A DNA stretch of 64,000 bases from B4-G1 sp964393895 (lineage in GTDB: Bacteria > Chloroflexota > Anaerolineae > B4-G1). Shown here piece by piece: positions 6,973 to 17,000 of this stretch. The notes below the pieces were generated by a model. The model ran no database searches, was not told the DNA's origin, and was given only the letters and a program-made list of their open reading frames with translations. The stretch lies in contig CAYMWP010000002.1 in NCBI GenBank assembly GCA_964393895.1, positions 1-64,000 on the forward strand. The letters run 5' to 3'. Numbering within the stretch: the stretch's first letter is position 1; each line of letters opens with the position of its first letter. The position numbers and the translations under genes were made by a program.

Positions 6973-9741
6973 CTACAACGAACCGAGTGGAGGTAAAGGC
7001 CGCAACACCTCTTCGACCTCGTGCAGCAGATCCCCGACAGAAAAAGGCTTGGGGATAAAGCTGGCCGCTCCCAGGGCAACGAGGCGGTTGCGCTCCTGTT
7101 CAGCGTCGGCCACGTGAGCCGAGACCGCAACAATGGGAATAGTCTGAGTAACGATATCCCGTTTCAGGTGCGTCAACGCCTCGAATCCATCCATCCCCGG
7201 CAGTCGCAGATCGAGCAAGATCAGGTCGGGCCGATAGCGCCGGGCCATGGTCAAGGCTTCATAGCCATCGGTGGCCGTAAGTGAAGTAAAACCAATCTGG
7301 CGCATCGCCGCCACAAGCAGACCGACTGTATCCAGGTCATCCTCGACGATGAGCACGCGTCCCTGCCAGGTCAGGGCCTTCTCGACGCTTTCCAGCAGAT
7401 CCTCGGCCTCGATAGGTTTGGTCAAATAGTCTGCGATACCCAGATCCCAGGCAGTGCCATCGTCCTGCTTGACGGTGAAGGCAATGACCGGTATATCGGC
7501 CGTGACCGGGTTATCCTTCAAAGCGCGGAGCACGTCCAGTCCGTCTATGTCGGGGAGAATCAAATCCAAGATAATGAGATCAGGCCGATTTTCTTGGGCC
7601 CAGGCCTCGACAGAAGCACCCCGCCCTACAGTAGAAGCCCGATACCCGCCGGACTCGAGCTGCTTCTGGACGAGATCGGCGACATCCTGTTCATCGTCCA
7701 CGACCAGCACCGTCCGCATACGAGTCGTTAAACTCAATGGGGCTAACGCGCCTCTCACCTCGCCGGGCCGAACAGGCACGGGCAGAATAAAGGTAAAAGT
7801 GCTCCCCTCGCCCATCTCGCTCTCGACCCAGATCCGCCCCCCGTGCATCTCGACAAACATTTTAACGATAGAGAGGCCCAACCCACTCCCGTGCTTCTCC
7901 TGGACCAGTGGATGATCGGAGCGGTAAAAGCGCTCAAAGATGTGGCCCACGTCATCGGGATCAATGCCAATGCCCGTATCCCGCACGTCTACACGCACCG
8001 CCCCCTCAACGGGATAGATCCGCACTTCTACCTCTCCGCCCTCGGGAGTGTAACGAATAGCATTGCCGATCAGGTTGGTGAGCACCTGGTTGAGCCGGTC
8101 CCGATCCCCCATGATGTCCGGCAATCCTCCGACCACTTCGTAAGTGAGCGTCTGACCATTATCTTCGGCCGAACCGGCCAACACGTTGACCACGTCGGCA
8201 ACCACCTCACCGATCTGCAGCGGCTTGATCTCGAAGCGAACCCGGCCGGTCTCCACCCGAGAGATATCCAGCAAGTCGTTGATCAAAGCAGTCAGCCGGT
8301 CGGTGTTACTCCTGATGATGCTCAAGAATCGTTGTTGCTCCTCGTTGATGGGGCCAGCAGCGCCGGCGTGGACGAGGTCGGTGTACCCTTTGATGGCCGT
8401 CATAGGTGTGCGCAGTTCGTGAGAGACGGTGGAGACAAACTCGGTCTTGGCCCGGTCCGCCTCCACCTCCTTGGTGATGTCCCGCAGTATGGTGGCCACT
8501 CCCAGGAAATCGTTCCGCTGGGTGAGGACCGGAGACATACTAGCGTGGATGATACGGTTGTCAACCGCCAGCCTCATCTTGAAAGCCTTGGTCGCTTCTG
8601 GTATGTGAGTGTCAAGCAGTTTCTCCATGGCGGCGACCGCTTTTTCCTCATCTTTGGTGTCCAGGAAAGAAAAAAACCTGCGCAGGTCCTCGCCGAGTAG
8701 TTCTCCGGCAGGCGCACCCAGGATGCGCTCTGCTACCGGGTTGACGAGAATCACCCGCCCCTCGGTATCGTTGACGACGACGCCGTCGGCGATGGAGGTG
8801 AGAATCGCCTGGCTCCTGGTACCTTCCTCCTGCTGGCGACGAAGCATCTGACCCATTTCTCGAGCTTGCTCGCTGATGAGGCGGTAGACTTCGGCGTTGC
8901 CGATGGCCGTGGCGACCTGGCCGAGGACATTGTGAAAGAGCCGGGCGTGGTTGGAATCAAAAATCCCAGGCCGAGGATCGGCCGCGGCCAAAAGGCCGCA
9001 AAACTCTCCGTTAGCGATCAGGGGGGCTACCATCAAGGAAACAACGTCCGGGCCAACCAGGGCCTTTGCCCACGCCCATTCTCCCTCTGCCGGCAGATCG
9101 TTCAGGATCAACGGTGGCGCAGACCGTCCCAATTGCCAATCGGAGGGAAGCGAGGTCAGGGGCACCGCTTTGCCGCTCCAGTTGATATTTGCCTCAGGCG
9201 CGACGCACTCGGCCGCGCCATCCACCAGCAGGACGGCCCCCATTTCCGCGGGAATCGCCGCTATCACTTCGTTCAAAGCCCTCTGAAGCGTCCGCCGCAG
9301 GTCGAGGCTAGAAGAGAGTTCACGGGTGATTTCGTAGAGGGTTTCCAGTTGAGCCTTCTCGGCCGCCACTCGCCGCGCCTCGTCGGCAAAGCCTTGCGCT
9401 ATTGCCATGATCAAAGCATTGAAACGACCAATGACCTGATCCAGGCCACCCTTCACAGGCAGCAAGCCTCGAACCGCCCGGGAGAGAGCTTCGACGATCA
9501 AGAAGAGATCAGAAGGAGTGGCCTCGCGCTTCCCCATCTCCTGAACCGCCCATCGCTGAGCCTTTTCCATCATCGCTTCCGTCCCGTCCGCCGCCAAAGC
9601 CTCGACGAGGAAGGACCAGCACAGGGAGTTTTCGCCTGGCAAAGAGGCAGTGTGAGCCGGCAGGTCTCGAAGCACTTCCGGCCATTGAGCCTCAATCTCT
9701 TTGCTATGTTGGCGCAACCAAGAACCAAAGTCCCAACTCAT
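6973..9741 (-). CDS. Soluble hybrid sensor histidine kinase: GAF-PAS-HisKA-HATPase-REC-REC
   Basis: A 922-residue cytoplasmic hybrid kinase with no membrane segment. In order: a helical N-terminal domain (1-125), a GAF domain (about 130-300), and a PAS domain (about 325-430, ILTSIADGVVVNDTEGRV). HisKA follows with phospho-acceptor His441 in SHELRTPMTAIKGY. HATPase_c (about 545-670) has its N box NLIGNAIRYTPEGG, DTGIGI and GSGLGLSIVK. Two receiver domains end the protein: phospho-acceptor Asp726 in ILDLILPDIDG and Asp844 in LLDLRLPGMDG, with TKP and PKP lysine motifs. There is no DNA-binding or enzymatic output domain and no partner regulator next to it, so phosphate probably passes to an unlinked protein. 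The signal is unknown; GAF and PAS point to an intracellular ligand or redox cue. Confidence 0.93.
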   Translation of the reverse strand: MSWDFGSWLRQHSKEIEAQWPEVLRDLPAHTASLPGENSLCWSFLVEALAADGTEAMMEKAQRWAVQEMGKREATPSDLFLIVEALSRAVRGLLPVKGGLDQVIGRFNALIMAIAQGFADEARRVAAEKAQLETLYEITRELSSSLDLRRTLQRALNEVIAAIPAEMGAVLLVDGAAECVAPEANINWSGKAVPLTSLPSDWQLGRSAPPLILNDLPAEGEWAWAKALVGPDVVSLMVAPLIANGEFCGLLAAADPRPGIFDSNHARLFHNVLGQVATAIGNAEVYRLISEQAREMGQMLRRQQEEGTRSQAILTSIADGVVVNDTEGRVILVNPVAERILGAPAGELLGEDLRRFFSFLDTKDEEKAVAAMEKLLDTHIPEATKAFKMRLAVDNRIIHASMSPVLTQRNDFLGVATILRDITKEVEADRAKTEFVSTVSHELRTPMTAIKGYTDLVHAGAAGPINEEQQRFLSIIRSNTDRLTALINDLLDISRVETGRVRFEIKPLQIGEVVADVVNVLAGSAEDNGQTLTYEVVGGLPDIMGDRDRLNQVLTNLIGNAIRYTPEGGEVEVRIYPVEGAVRVDVRDTGIGIDPDDVGHIFERFYRSDHPLVQEKHGSGLGLSIVKMFVEMHGGRIWVESEMGEGSTFTFILPVPVRPGEVRGALAPLSLTTRMRTVLVVDDEQDVADLVQKQLESGGYRASTVGRGASVEAWAQENRPDLIILDLILPDIDGLDVLRALKDNPVTADIPVIAFTVKQDDGTAWDLGIADYLTKPIEAEDLLESVEKALTWQGRVLIVEDDLDTVGLLVAAMRQIGFTSLTATDGYEALTMARRYRPDLILLDLRLPGMDGFEALTHLKRDIVTQTIPIVAVSAHVADAEQERNRLVALGAASFIPKPFSVGDLLHEVEEVLRPLPPLGSL

Positions 9742-10172
9742 GCCATTCCTCGCACCTTTACCACTGGTGTTGCAGGCAGAAAACCCACTCTATTGTACTC
9801 AGCCAATCAAAGGTAAGGGGTTACAGCTCTGTTACGATTAAGTAAATGGGTAACTGTCCAACAAAGCTTTGCCTCAAACCGACGAGTAAAATGGGACACG
9901 GATCAACACGATCTGCGCATACGGATTTTGTCGCTTCGCTTACACTCCGTGTTTTCCGTGTGCGTCGTGTCCGAAATCTTGTCTCGTCCGTGCCGATGAT
10001 TATTACATCGGACGGAATTTTGGGTGTCAAGGATTTCAGCCGCTCAACGGTGATACTCTCACGCTCCCAGCCCCCATCTCTGGGGCAGAGTTCGAGGACG
10101 AATCTCGCCTGGCACGATCTCGAGACGGGGGGTGAGGTTAGCAGTCGAGCAGTTACGCAGGGATTCTATAGG
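9742..10172. other. Intergenic stretch with CACGGA-type imperfect repeats
   Basis: No convincing gene in 431 bases between two minus-strand genes. Between about 9896 and 9995, read on the minus strand, copies of CACGGA/ACACGGA recur (for example CACGGAAAACACGGAGT). Such short dispersed motifs are often seen between genes in environmental genomes, but I cannot test copy number here. I see no clear intrinsic terminator for the gene ending at 10173 and no strong promoter for the gene starting at 9741. Confidence 0.4.
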
Positions 10173-12908
10173 CTATGGCGTCGGCGTGGGAGAAGGATCG
10201 GACGTGGATGCACCTCCGTCCAAGCTGGACGTGGGGGTATCAGTCGGAGGCAGCGGCGTATCGGTCGGCGGTTCCGGTGTGTCGGTCAGCACAGGCGTCG
10301 GCGTGTCGGTCGGAGTCGCCGGTGTGTCGGTCGGAGTCGCCGGTGTGTCGGTCGGTATGGACGTGGGCGTATTGGTCGGTATGGGCGTGGGCGTATTGGT
10401 CGGTATGGGCGTGGGCGTGTTGGTCGGCCCAGGCGTCGGCGTGGGCCGCGCCCGGGTAGGCGTAGGTCGCGGCGTGGGAGTCTCGGTCGGCACAGGGGTC
10501 TTGGTTGGCTCTGGCCGTGGCGGCTTGGGTGGCTCCGGCTCTCCATCCGTTCCTCCGCCCCCGGATGGCGTTGGCGTCGCAGCCGGCCTAGGCGGGTCCA
10601 CTTCGACCGGGCTCGGCGTAGCGCTAGGTTCGAGCGTCGGCGTCTCAAGAGAGGGAACCCGCGTCGAGGGAGGGGGAAGAGGCGTGGGCACCGGGGTAGC
10701 CGTAGGCACAGGGGGAATTGCCAGGAGAGGTTTATCGTGTAGGATCATGGTTTCTTCCCCGGCCAGCACAGCGACAGTTTTCTCTTGAGATGTTACATCA
10801 ACCACTCCCTGGACAACCGCCACGCGAGTAGCTTCACCATCCACGGTTATCTCGAACTCTGTCCCCCGCACAGCCATAACTGCCGCAGGGGTCTCTACTT
10901 GAAAACGTGAAGCCATGTCGACCAGAGCCTCCACACTATGGTAGGTTCGCCCCACCCACTGGTGAAGAACAATGATCTTGCCGCTGCCGTCTCGCCGAGA
11001 GCGTATTTGGGCAACAGAGACCTCTGTCTCAGCCTCCAAGTTGGTGATGCTTCCGTCGAAGAAACGCAACGCGGCGGTAGAGAGCACACCGGTACGGATA
11101 CGATCTCCCGCCTCGATCTGACCATCAAATGATGCCTGCTGCCAGGTTTCACTTCCGGTGGGCAGGATCTCTACCGTACCACTTGTCCGAATCAGAGTGG
11201 CCGTGCGAGAAATAGTCACTCCAGAGCGAGCCTGAAGGAACAGGCCGCCTACGACGAGCACGAATAGGGCCAAGGCGCCCGCCAGAGACGGTCGTAAACT
11301 GGGCACACGTACCGGTACCAGAGATCGCCTCAAGTCCTCCAAGAGGCCAGAGGTCCATCCTGCCAGGCGAGCAAATGGGGAGGGGGCCGCCCCCCGCCGG
11401 CGGTGTTTCTCCGCCGCCGCTCTTAGCATGCGACGCTTACCAACAGCAAAGGCGGCAGTGCTGGAAGTCAGGCGCGGCGCAGAACGCACTCTGAGAGCGA
11501 CTTCCAGCAGAGGGCGTAGAGCAGCGGCGTGGTCGGGATAGCTGCCCAGGCTCTCCTCCAAAGTGATCAGCCCTTCCTCCAGAGACAGCGAATGCTCATC
11601 CAGGGCGCCACTGATATACTGGCCCAACAGAGCAGAATCCAGAGCAGGCTGGCAAGATAACAACGTGTTTTCCGCAGCTTGCAACGGCAGCATCAAGGTC
11701 AGGGTGCTGCCCATACCCGCGCCCTCGCTGGCAGCTCCCACCCGACCACCGTGAGCCTCGGCGATCGCCCGGACAACGCTCAGCCCAATTCCTGCGCCGC
11801 CGAATCGTCGGGTAGCAGAGCCATCTACCTGATAAAAGCTATCAAATATCCGCTCCAGGTGCTCACGCGCAATCCCAATACCCTGGTCCTGCACGGCAAT
11901 GTATACCCAGCCCTCCTCATCATCCGCCCACACCCGCACACCGATCTTTCCTCCATCGGGGCTGAACTTGATAGCATTGTCCAACACCTGGGACAATGCC
12001 ACGTCCAAATGCTCCCGATCTCCCGATATGAGCGGTAGGTTGTCCGGCAAGTGGATTTCCGTCTGAATCCCCATCTGCTTGGCGATGTAGCGGAAGCGTT
12101 CCACCGCATCCTCCACCCATTCCGACACCGACAAGGGAGCCAGAACCAGTGATTCTCGCGGGATGTTCCGCAGGGTGGTAAGGTCGCGGACCAGGCCAGC
12201 GAGTTTCTCCGCGCCATCACAAATGACTTGTAGCGCTTCGCGTTGTTCTGGCTGCACCGGTCCCAGGACACTGCTGATGAGCAACTCGGTGTAGCCGTGA
12301 ATGAGGTTGAGCGGCGTGCGCAATTCGTGGGTCAAATTCTGGATGCCATCCTCCAGCAGCCGTTCCAGTTCCTCTCGATGTCGTTGGGTAGAGGACGGCG
12401 ACTGAACAGCGTCGCTCCAGGCAACCGCTATAGCGAACGCAGCCAAAGCCTGTTGCTGTAACGACCATACCTCATCAACAGATTGACCCAACGTCTGGGC
12501 TATGGTAGCGTCGTCCAGCCCTTCGACGAACTTGAGCAGGATGATTTGACGTTGGCTGTAGGTGAGGCGAGCGAGGGCGGCGATCAGGCCTTGGGGAGTC
12601 AATCGTTTTTCAGATAGAGGCTCTTCAGAGGAAGGCTGAGGAGGAGTATCGGCGCGTCGCCGCTCGTCAGCGATCAGGTCTTCGGCAATGCTACACAGAC
12701 GCGCCAGCAGGTTGTCCTGACGAGAAAAGCGATCAATGCTCTCTACCAGGCGAACAAAAACGTCGCCGACTAATTCCTCGGCGGCGTCAACTGCCCCTAC
12801 CCGGTAGGAGATGTAGCGATAAACTATTGGCTGATACCAGTCGTAAATCTCGGCAAAAGCGGCCAAGTCGCCTTCTCTTGCCCGGCAAATCAGCTTGGTC
12901 TCTTCCAC
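10173..12908 (-). CDS. Sigma-70-like / histidine kinase / FecR single-chain transmembrane regulator
   Basis: A 911-residue protein read without interruption from a GTG start. Residues 1-165 match ECF sigma factors: region 2 with AAEELVGDVFVRLVE and RRR, region 4 with SQRQIILLKFVEGLDDATIA and a helix-turn-helix-like LGQSVDEVW. Residues 170-420 are a histidine kinase: phospho-acceptor His194 in THELRTPLNLIHGYTE, then HATPase boxes DNAIKFSPDGG, VQDQGIGIA and GAGIGLSVV. A helical segment (425-515) resembles the DUF5667-type regions near sigma/anti-sigma genes. One membrane helix (about 540-560) is followed by a FecR domain (about 565-720, AVRGTEFEITVDGE). A Thr/Pro tail with PTPTDTP repeats (728-911) ends the chain. 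Predicted topology: sigma and kinase inside, FecR and stalk outside. It may sense outside and act on transcription directly, possibly after proteolysis; that is inference. Confidence 0.85.
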   Translation of the reverse strand: MEETKLICRAREGDLAAFAEIYDWYQPIVYRYISYRVGAVDAAEELVGDVFVRLVESIDRFSRQDNLLARLCSIAEDLIADERRRADTPPQPSSEEPLSEKRLTPQGLIAALARLTYSQRQIILLKFVEGLDDATIAQTLGQSVDEVWSLQQQALAAFAIAVAWSDAVQSPSSTQRHREELERLLEDGIQNLTHELRTPLNLIHGYTELLISSVLGPVQPEQREALQVICDGAEKLAGLVRDLTTLRNIPRESLVLAPLSVSEWVEDAVERFRYIAKQMGIQTEIHLPDNLPLISGDREHLDVALSQVLDNAIKFSPDGGKIGVRVWADDEEGWVYIAVQDQGIGIAREHLERIFDSFYQVDGSATRRFGGAGIGLSVVRAIAEAHGGRVGAASEGAGMGSTLTLMLPLQAAENTLLSCQPALDSALLGQYISGALDEHSLSLEEGLITLEESLGSYPDHAAALRPLLEVALRVRSAPRLTSSTAAFAVGKRRMLRAAAEKHRRRGAAPSPFARLAGWTSGLLEDLRRSLVPVRVPSLRPSLAGALALFVLVVGGLFLQARSGVTISRTATLIRTSGTVEILPTGSETWQQASFDGQIEAGDRIRTGVLSTAALRFFDGSITNLEAETEVSVAQIRSRRDGSGKIIVLHQWVGRTYHSVEALVDMASRFQVETPAAVMAVRGTEFEITVDGEATRVAVVQGVVDVTSQEKTVAVLAGEETMILHDKPLLAIPPVPTATPVPTPLPPPSTRVPSLETPTLEPSATPSPVEVDPPRPAATPTPSGGGGTDGEPEPPKPPRPEPTKTPVPTETPTPRPTPTRARPTPTPGPTNTPTPIPTNTPTPIPTNTPTSIPTDTPATPTDTPATPTDTPTPVLTDTPEPPTDTPLPPTDTPTSSLDGGASTSDPSPTPTP

Positions 12909-13146
12909 AGGCCACCCCTTCGCATCCGGTACAGGTTAAAAAAGACAAACACCAGCAATCCCGCCAGAGTTGTCTCTTTAGGACAAAACCACTCGCGATG
13001 CCCCAACCCGCCGCAGAACCTCTCACAAGCGTAGCAGAAATAAGTGAAAGAAAAGTCTAAAAAACATTAAAAGCGACGGTAGGAAAAAGAGCAAGTTCTG
13101 TGCCAGCCCTCGGAGAGACCTGCAATACATATGCCCGAGCAGCAAC

Positions 13147-14067
13147 TCAGTTACTTGAATTCGATGTCCCAAGAGAAGGAACGACCACCGCCTTGGTCGT
13201 CTCTGCCATATCCCAGACTATGTGCTTTCGTCTCCACACACCATAGTCCATCAGCCCCAGAAAACGAGACCAAATCTCGAGGGCAATGACGGCAGGCCCC
13301 CATAGGAAATAGCGCCAACCCCGCCTCACGCCGGGGCTAGCCAGCAAAAGCCAAAGTATGCGAGCGCCTTTCATCGTCGAGACCCGGTAGCCGAGCGTAT
13401 CACGCACATAGACGTGGCCGGCATAGATGCGCCTGCGTTGGCGAAGGAAATCCTGCACTGTCTCAGGCCCTCGATTGTAGACCACTGCGTCGGGGACGTA
13501 ACGCAGTTGCAGCCCTTGTCCCCGGATCAGCGGTTCGATGCTGGCCTCGTCTACTGCCGAATCAAAAGGAATCTGACGGAAAAAATTCCGAAAGGCTATC
13601 ATCTCGCCCATTTTGGGCCGCAGAAGAGAGATCTGGTGATGCAGCGCCCAGAGCAAATGGGCAGCGTAACCCATAAAGGTACGAGCATCGTTAGTAGGAA
13701 CCGGGCGCCCGCCGACCATGCCGACCTGTGAATCGGCAAAAGGAGCAACCAGGTTCTCAATGGCGTCTGGCGCAGGGACAGTATCGGCGCTCACCAAGAC
13801 GATGACTTGCTGAGATGTCTTGCCCAACAACAGGTTCACGGCCGATGATTTTCCCCTGCGCTGAGACTGCGTCAATGGGCAAATGCGTGGGTCTGCCTTA
13901 GCGAAGGCATTCACGATCTCTTCCGTTCGATCTGTACACCCACTGGCGACGACTGTGATTTCCGCAATCTCCACCTGTCGCAATCGCTGCTCTAGAACAG
14001 CCTCCAGCATCTGACCGATGTTGGCCTCTTCATTATAGGCCATCACTGCCACGCAGCATTGTAACAT
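13147..14067 (-). CDS. Family 2 glycosyltransferase
   Basis: A 306-residue GT-A fold glycosyltransferase that would transfer a sugar from a nucleotide-sugar to a lipid or glycan. It has the N-terminal AYNEEANIGQMLEA, the metal-binding SADT (DxD position), an acidic VDEASIE loop and the QRRRIYAGH motif resembling the Q..RW site of processive enzymes. A C-terminal hydrophobic stretch (about 235-270) suggests membrane association. The ATG at 14067 has AGGAG a few bases upstream. It begins 19 bases after the stop of the giant repeat protein, so the two are probably co-transcribed, which hints that the enzyme modifies that protein or the glycan it contacts. Confidence 0.85.
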   Translation of the reverse strand: MLQCCVAVMAYNEEANIGQMLEAVLEQRLRQVEIAEITVVASGCTDRTEEIVNAFAKADPRICPLTQSQRRGKSSAVNLLLGKTSQQVIVLVSADTVPAPDAIENLVAPFADSQVGMVGGRPVPTNDARTFMGYAAHLLWALHHQISLLRPKMGEMIAFRNFFRQIPFDSAVDEASIEPLIRGQGLQLRYVPDAVVYNRGPETVQDFLRQRRRIYAGHVYVRDTLGYRVSTMKGARILWLLLASPGVRRGWRYFLWGPAVIALEIWSRFLGLMDYGVWRRKHIVWDMAETTKAVVVPSLGTSNSSN

Positions 14068-14086
14068 AGAATCTCCTCTTGCGCTC

Positions 14087-17000
14087 CTAACCGCCGCGCA
14101 CCACCAACGGCAGGTAAATCTTGTACTCGGTGACATCAAAGCTGTTGCTGCTGCCCGATACGCTCCCATCCTCAGCGGTGATCGTCACATCGCTCTGCGC
14201 CTGCGTGATTGTTACGTCACCCGTCCATACCCCACCGACAAAGTTACCCGTCACTGTGGGGCTAATTGTCCCGGTAGTGTCTGTCAGCACAGCTATGCCG
14301 GTATAGCCTGTCGCTGTGTTGCCATACTCATCCTGCGCCGTGATCGTCACACTGAACGGCTGGTCCGCCGTCTGCGACGAAATCGCGGCAAAGACAAAGT
14401 GATGCAAGCTGCCAGGGTTCACCGTGATCGTGCCTGTCGCATCTGTGATGGAACCGCCAGCATCTGCCTGGATGGTGCCCGTGCCCGCCGTCCCCGCCGT
14501 GAAGGTGGTGCTGACGCCGCCGGTGGGACTCAGCCGCCCTGCAACCACGCCCGTCCCGCTCCAGGTGACCGGGTAATCGCCGAGGTAGTTGTTGCCCACG
14601 TCGTAGCCCGCCGCCCAGACGTCGAACGTCTCGCCCGCGTTAATCGAATGGGTGGTCACCTCACTGCCAGCACCCCCCGCCGCGTCCTCGATCACCACGT
14701 GATCCAGCCCCCCCGGGTTGACCGTGATCGTGCCCGTGTCGTCGTCCGTAGCGGTAGCGTGGTCGGCCTGGATGGTACCCGTGCCCGCCGTCACTGCCGT
14801 GAAGGTGGTGCTGACGCCGCCGGTGGGACTCAGCCGCCCTGCAACCACGCNNNNNNNNNNNNNNNNNNNNNNNNNNNNNNNNNNNNNNNNNNNNNNNNNN
14901 NNNNNNNNNNNNNNNNNNNNNNNNNNNNNNNNNNNNNNNNNNNNNNNNNNGGTCGGCCTGGATGGTACCCGTGCCCGCCGTCACTGCCGTGAAGGTGGTG
15001 CTGACACCGCTGGTGGGACTCAGCCGTCCTGCAACCACGCCCGTCCCGCTCCAGGTGACCGGGTAGTCGCCGAGGTAGTTGTTGCCCACATCATATCCAG
15101 CCGCCCAAACATCAAAAGTCTCGCCAGCGCTCAGCGTGTGAGTATCTACTGCGCTTCCCGTTCCTCCGGCTCCGTCTTCGATCACGATGTGATCCAGCCC
15201 CGCTGGGTTGACCGTGATGGTGCCGGTGTCGTCGTCCGTGGCAGTGGCGTGATCGGCCTGGATAACGCCCGTGCCCGCGTCCTGGGCAGTGAAAGTGGTG
15301 CTGATGCCGCTGGCGGGGCTCAGCCGTCCTGCGACCACGCCCGTCCCGCTCCAAGTGACCGAGTAGTCGCCGAGGTAGTTGTTGCCCACATCATACCCAG
15401 CCGCCCAAACATCAAAGGTCTCGCCGGCGCTCAGCGTGTGAGTATCTACTGCGCTTCCCGTTCCTCCGGCTCCGTCTTCGATCACGATGTGATCCAGCCC
15501 CGCTGGGTTGACCGTGATCGTGCCCGTGTCGTCGTCAGTGGCAATGGCGTGATCGGCGTGGATCGTGCCACTGCCAGTCGTCTGGGCAGTGAAAGTGGTG
15601 CTGACGCCGCTGGTGGGACTCAACCGCCCTGCAACCACGCCCGTCCCGCTCCAGGTGACCGGGTAGTCGCCGAGGTAGTTGTTGCCCACATCATATCCAG
15701 CCGCCCAAACATCAAAAGTCTCGCCAGCGCTCAGCGTGTGAGTATCTACTGCGCTTCCCGTTCCTCCGGCTCCGTCTTCGATAACGATGTGATCCAGCCC
15801 CGCCGGGTTGACGGTGATCGTGCCCGTGTCGTCGTCCGTAGCGGTAGCGTGGTCGGCCTGGATGGTACCCGTGCCCGCCGTCACTGCCGTGAAGGTGGTG
15901 CTGACGCCGCTGGTCGGCGCCAACTGCCCCGCCACTACACCGGTCCCGCTCCAGGTGACCGAGTAGTCGCCGAGGTAGTTGTTGCCCACATCATATCCAG
16001 CCGCCCAAACATCAAAAGTCTCGCCAGCGCTCAGCGTGTGAGTATCTACTGCGCTTCCCGTTCCTCCGGCTCCGTCTTCGATAACGATGTGATCCAGCCC
16101 CGCCGGGTTGACGGTGATCGTGCCCGTGTCGTCGTCCGTAGCGGTAGCGTGGTCGGCCTGGATGGTACCCGTGCCCGCTGTCCCTGCCGTGAAGGTGGTG
16201 CTGACACCGCTGGTCGGCGCCAACTGCCCCGCCACTACACCGGCCCCGCTCCAGGTGACCGAGTAGTCGCCGAGGTAGTTGTTGTACTGATCATACCCCG
16301 CTGCCCAGACGTCAAAGGTCTCGCCGGCGTTCATCGTGTGAGTATCTACTGCGCTTCCCGCTCCTCCAGCTCCGTCCTCGATCACGATGTGATCCAGCCC
16401 CGCTGGGTTGACCGTCAATGTAGCCAGGCCATCCACCCCATCCACCGTCCCGGTCACCGTCCACGTGCCCGCCACCTCGCTGGCATAGACGTTGTCCGTC
16501 CAGCTCCCAGCGGCCCCCGCCTCGATGTCGAAACCGGCCTCACCGGTAGCGTCCCAACTGTTCCCGTAGGTGTCCGTCGCCACGACTGTGTAGGTGACCG
16601 CTTCACCCGCCGTGACCGTCTCTGAATCAGACAGAACCTCGACGGCGACTGCCGTGGCGTGCTGCACTGTCAGGCCGGTCGCGACACTCAAGCTACCGTA
16701 GGTGCCAGTCACGGCCCACGTATCGGCAAACTCGGAGGTATAGACGTTGTCCATCCAATGCCCGCCGGCGGCCAGCGTGATGGTGTATTGACTGTCTGCC
16801 GTCACCTCCCACGATCCCCCATAGTCGTCGTGGGCAAAGACACTGTAGGTAACCACATCGCCAGCGGTGATGGTATCGTTCTCCGGTGAGATGGTCAAGG
16901 AGGTGGGCGTGACAAACCAGTCAACGGCCCAATCGTCCAGGCTAGGAGTGGTAGTCACACTATCACTGCTGAACCAGGCCCGCAACCTGAGCGCCGGGTA

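Noticed and set aside
9821..10030. Small minus-strand open frame of 69 codons
   Set aside because: It consists largely of CACGGA-type repeats, has no ribosome site and resembles no protein; left unannotated.
9846..10742. Arg/Gly-rich plus-strand open frame
   Set aside because: It is the complement of the Thr/Pro-coding tail of the sigma-kinase-FecR gene plus intergenic DNA; its low-complexity translation is an artefact.
14851..14950. Two separate repeat-protein genes on either side of the N run
   Set aside because: Repeat phase and frame arithmetic both indicate one gene with a gap of 210 bases; the downstream part has no signal peptide or ribosome site.
14718..16625. Plus-strand open frame of 635 codons over the 300-bp repeats
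   Set aside because: Repetitive antisense of the Ig-like repeats, crossing the N gap; no start signal or domain. The same applies to the antisense frames over 46669-48039.
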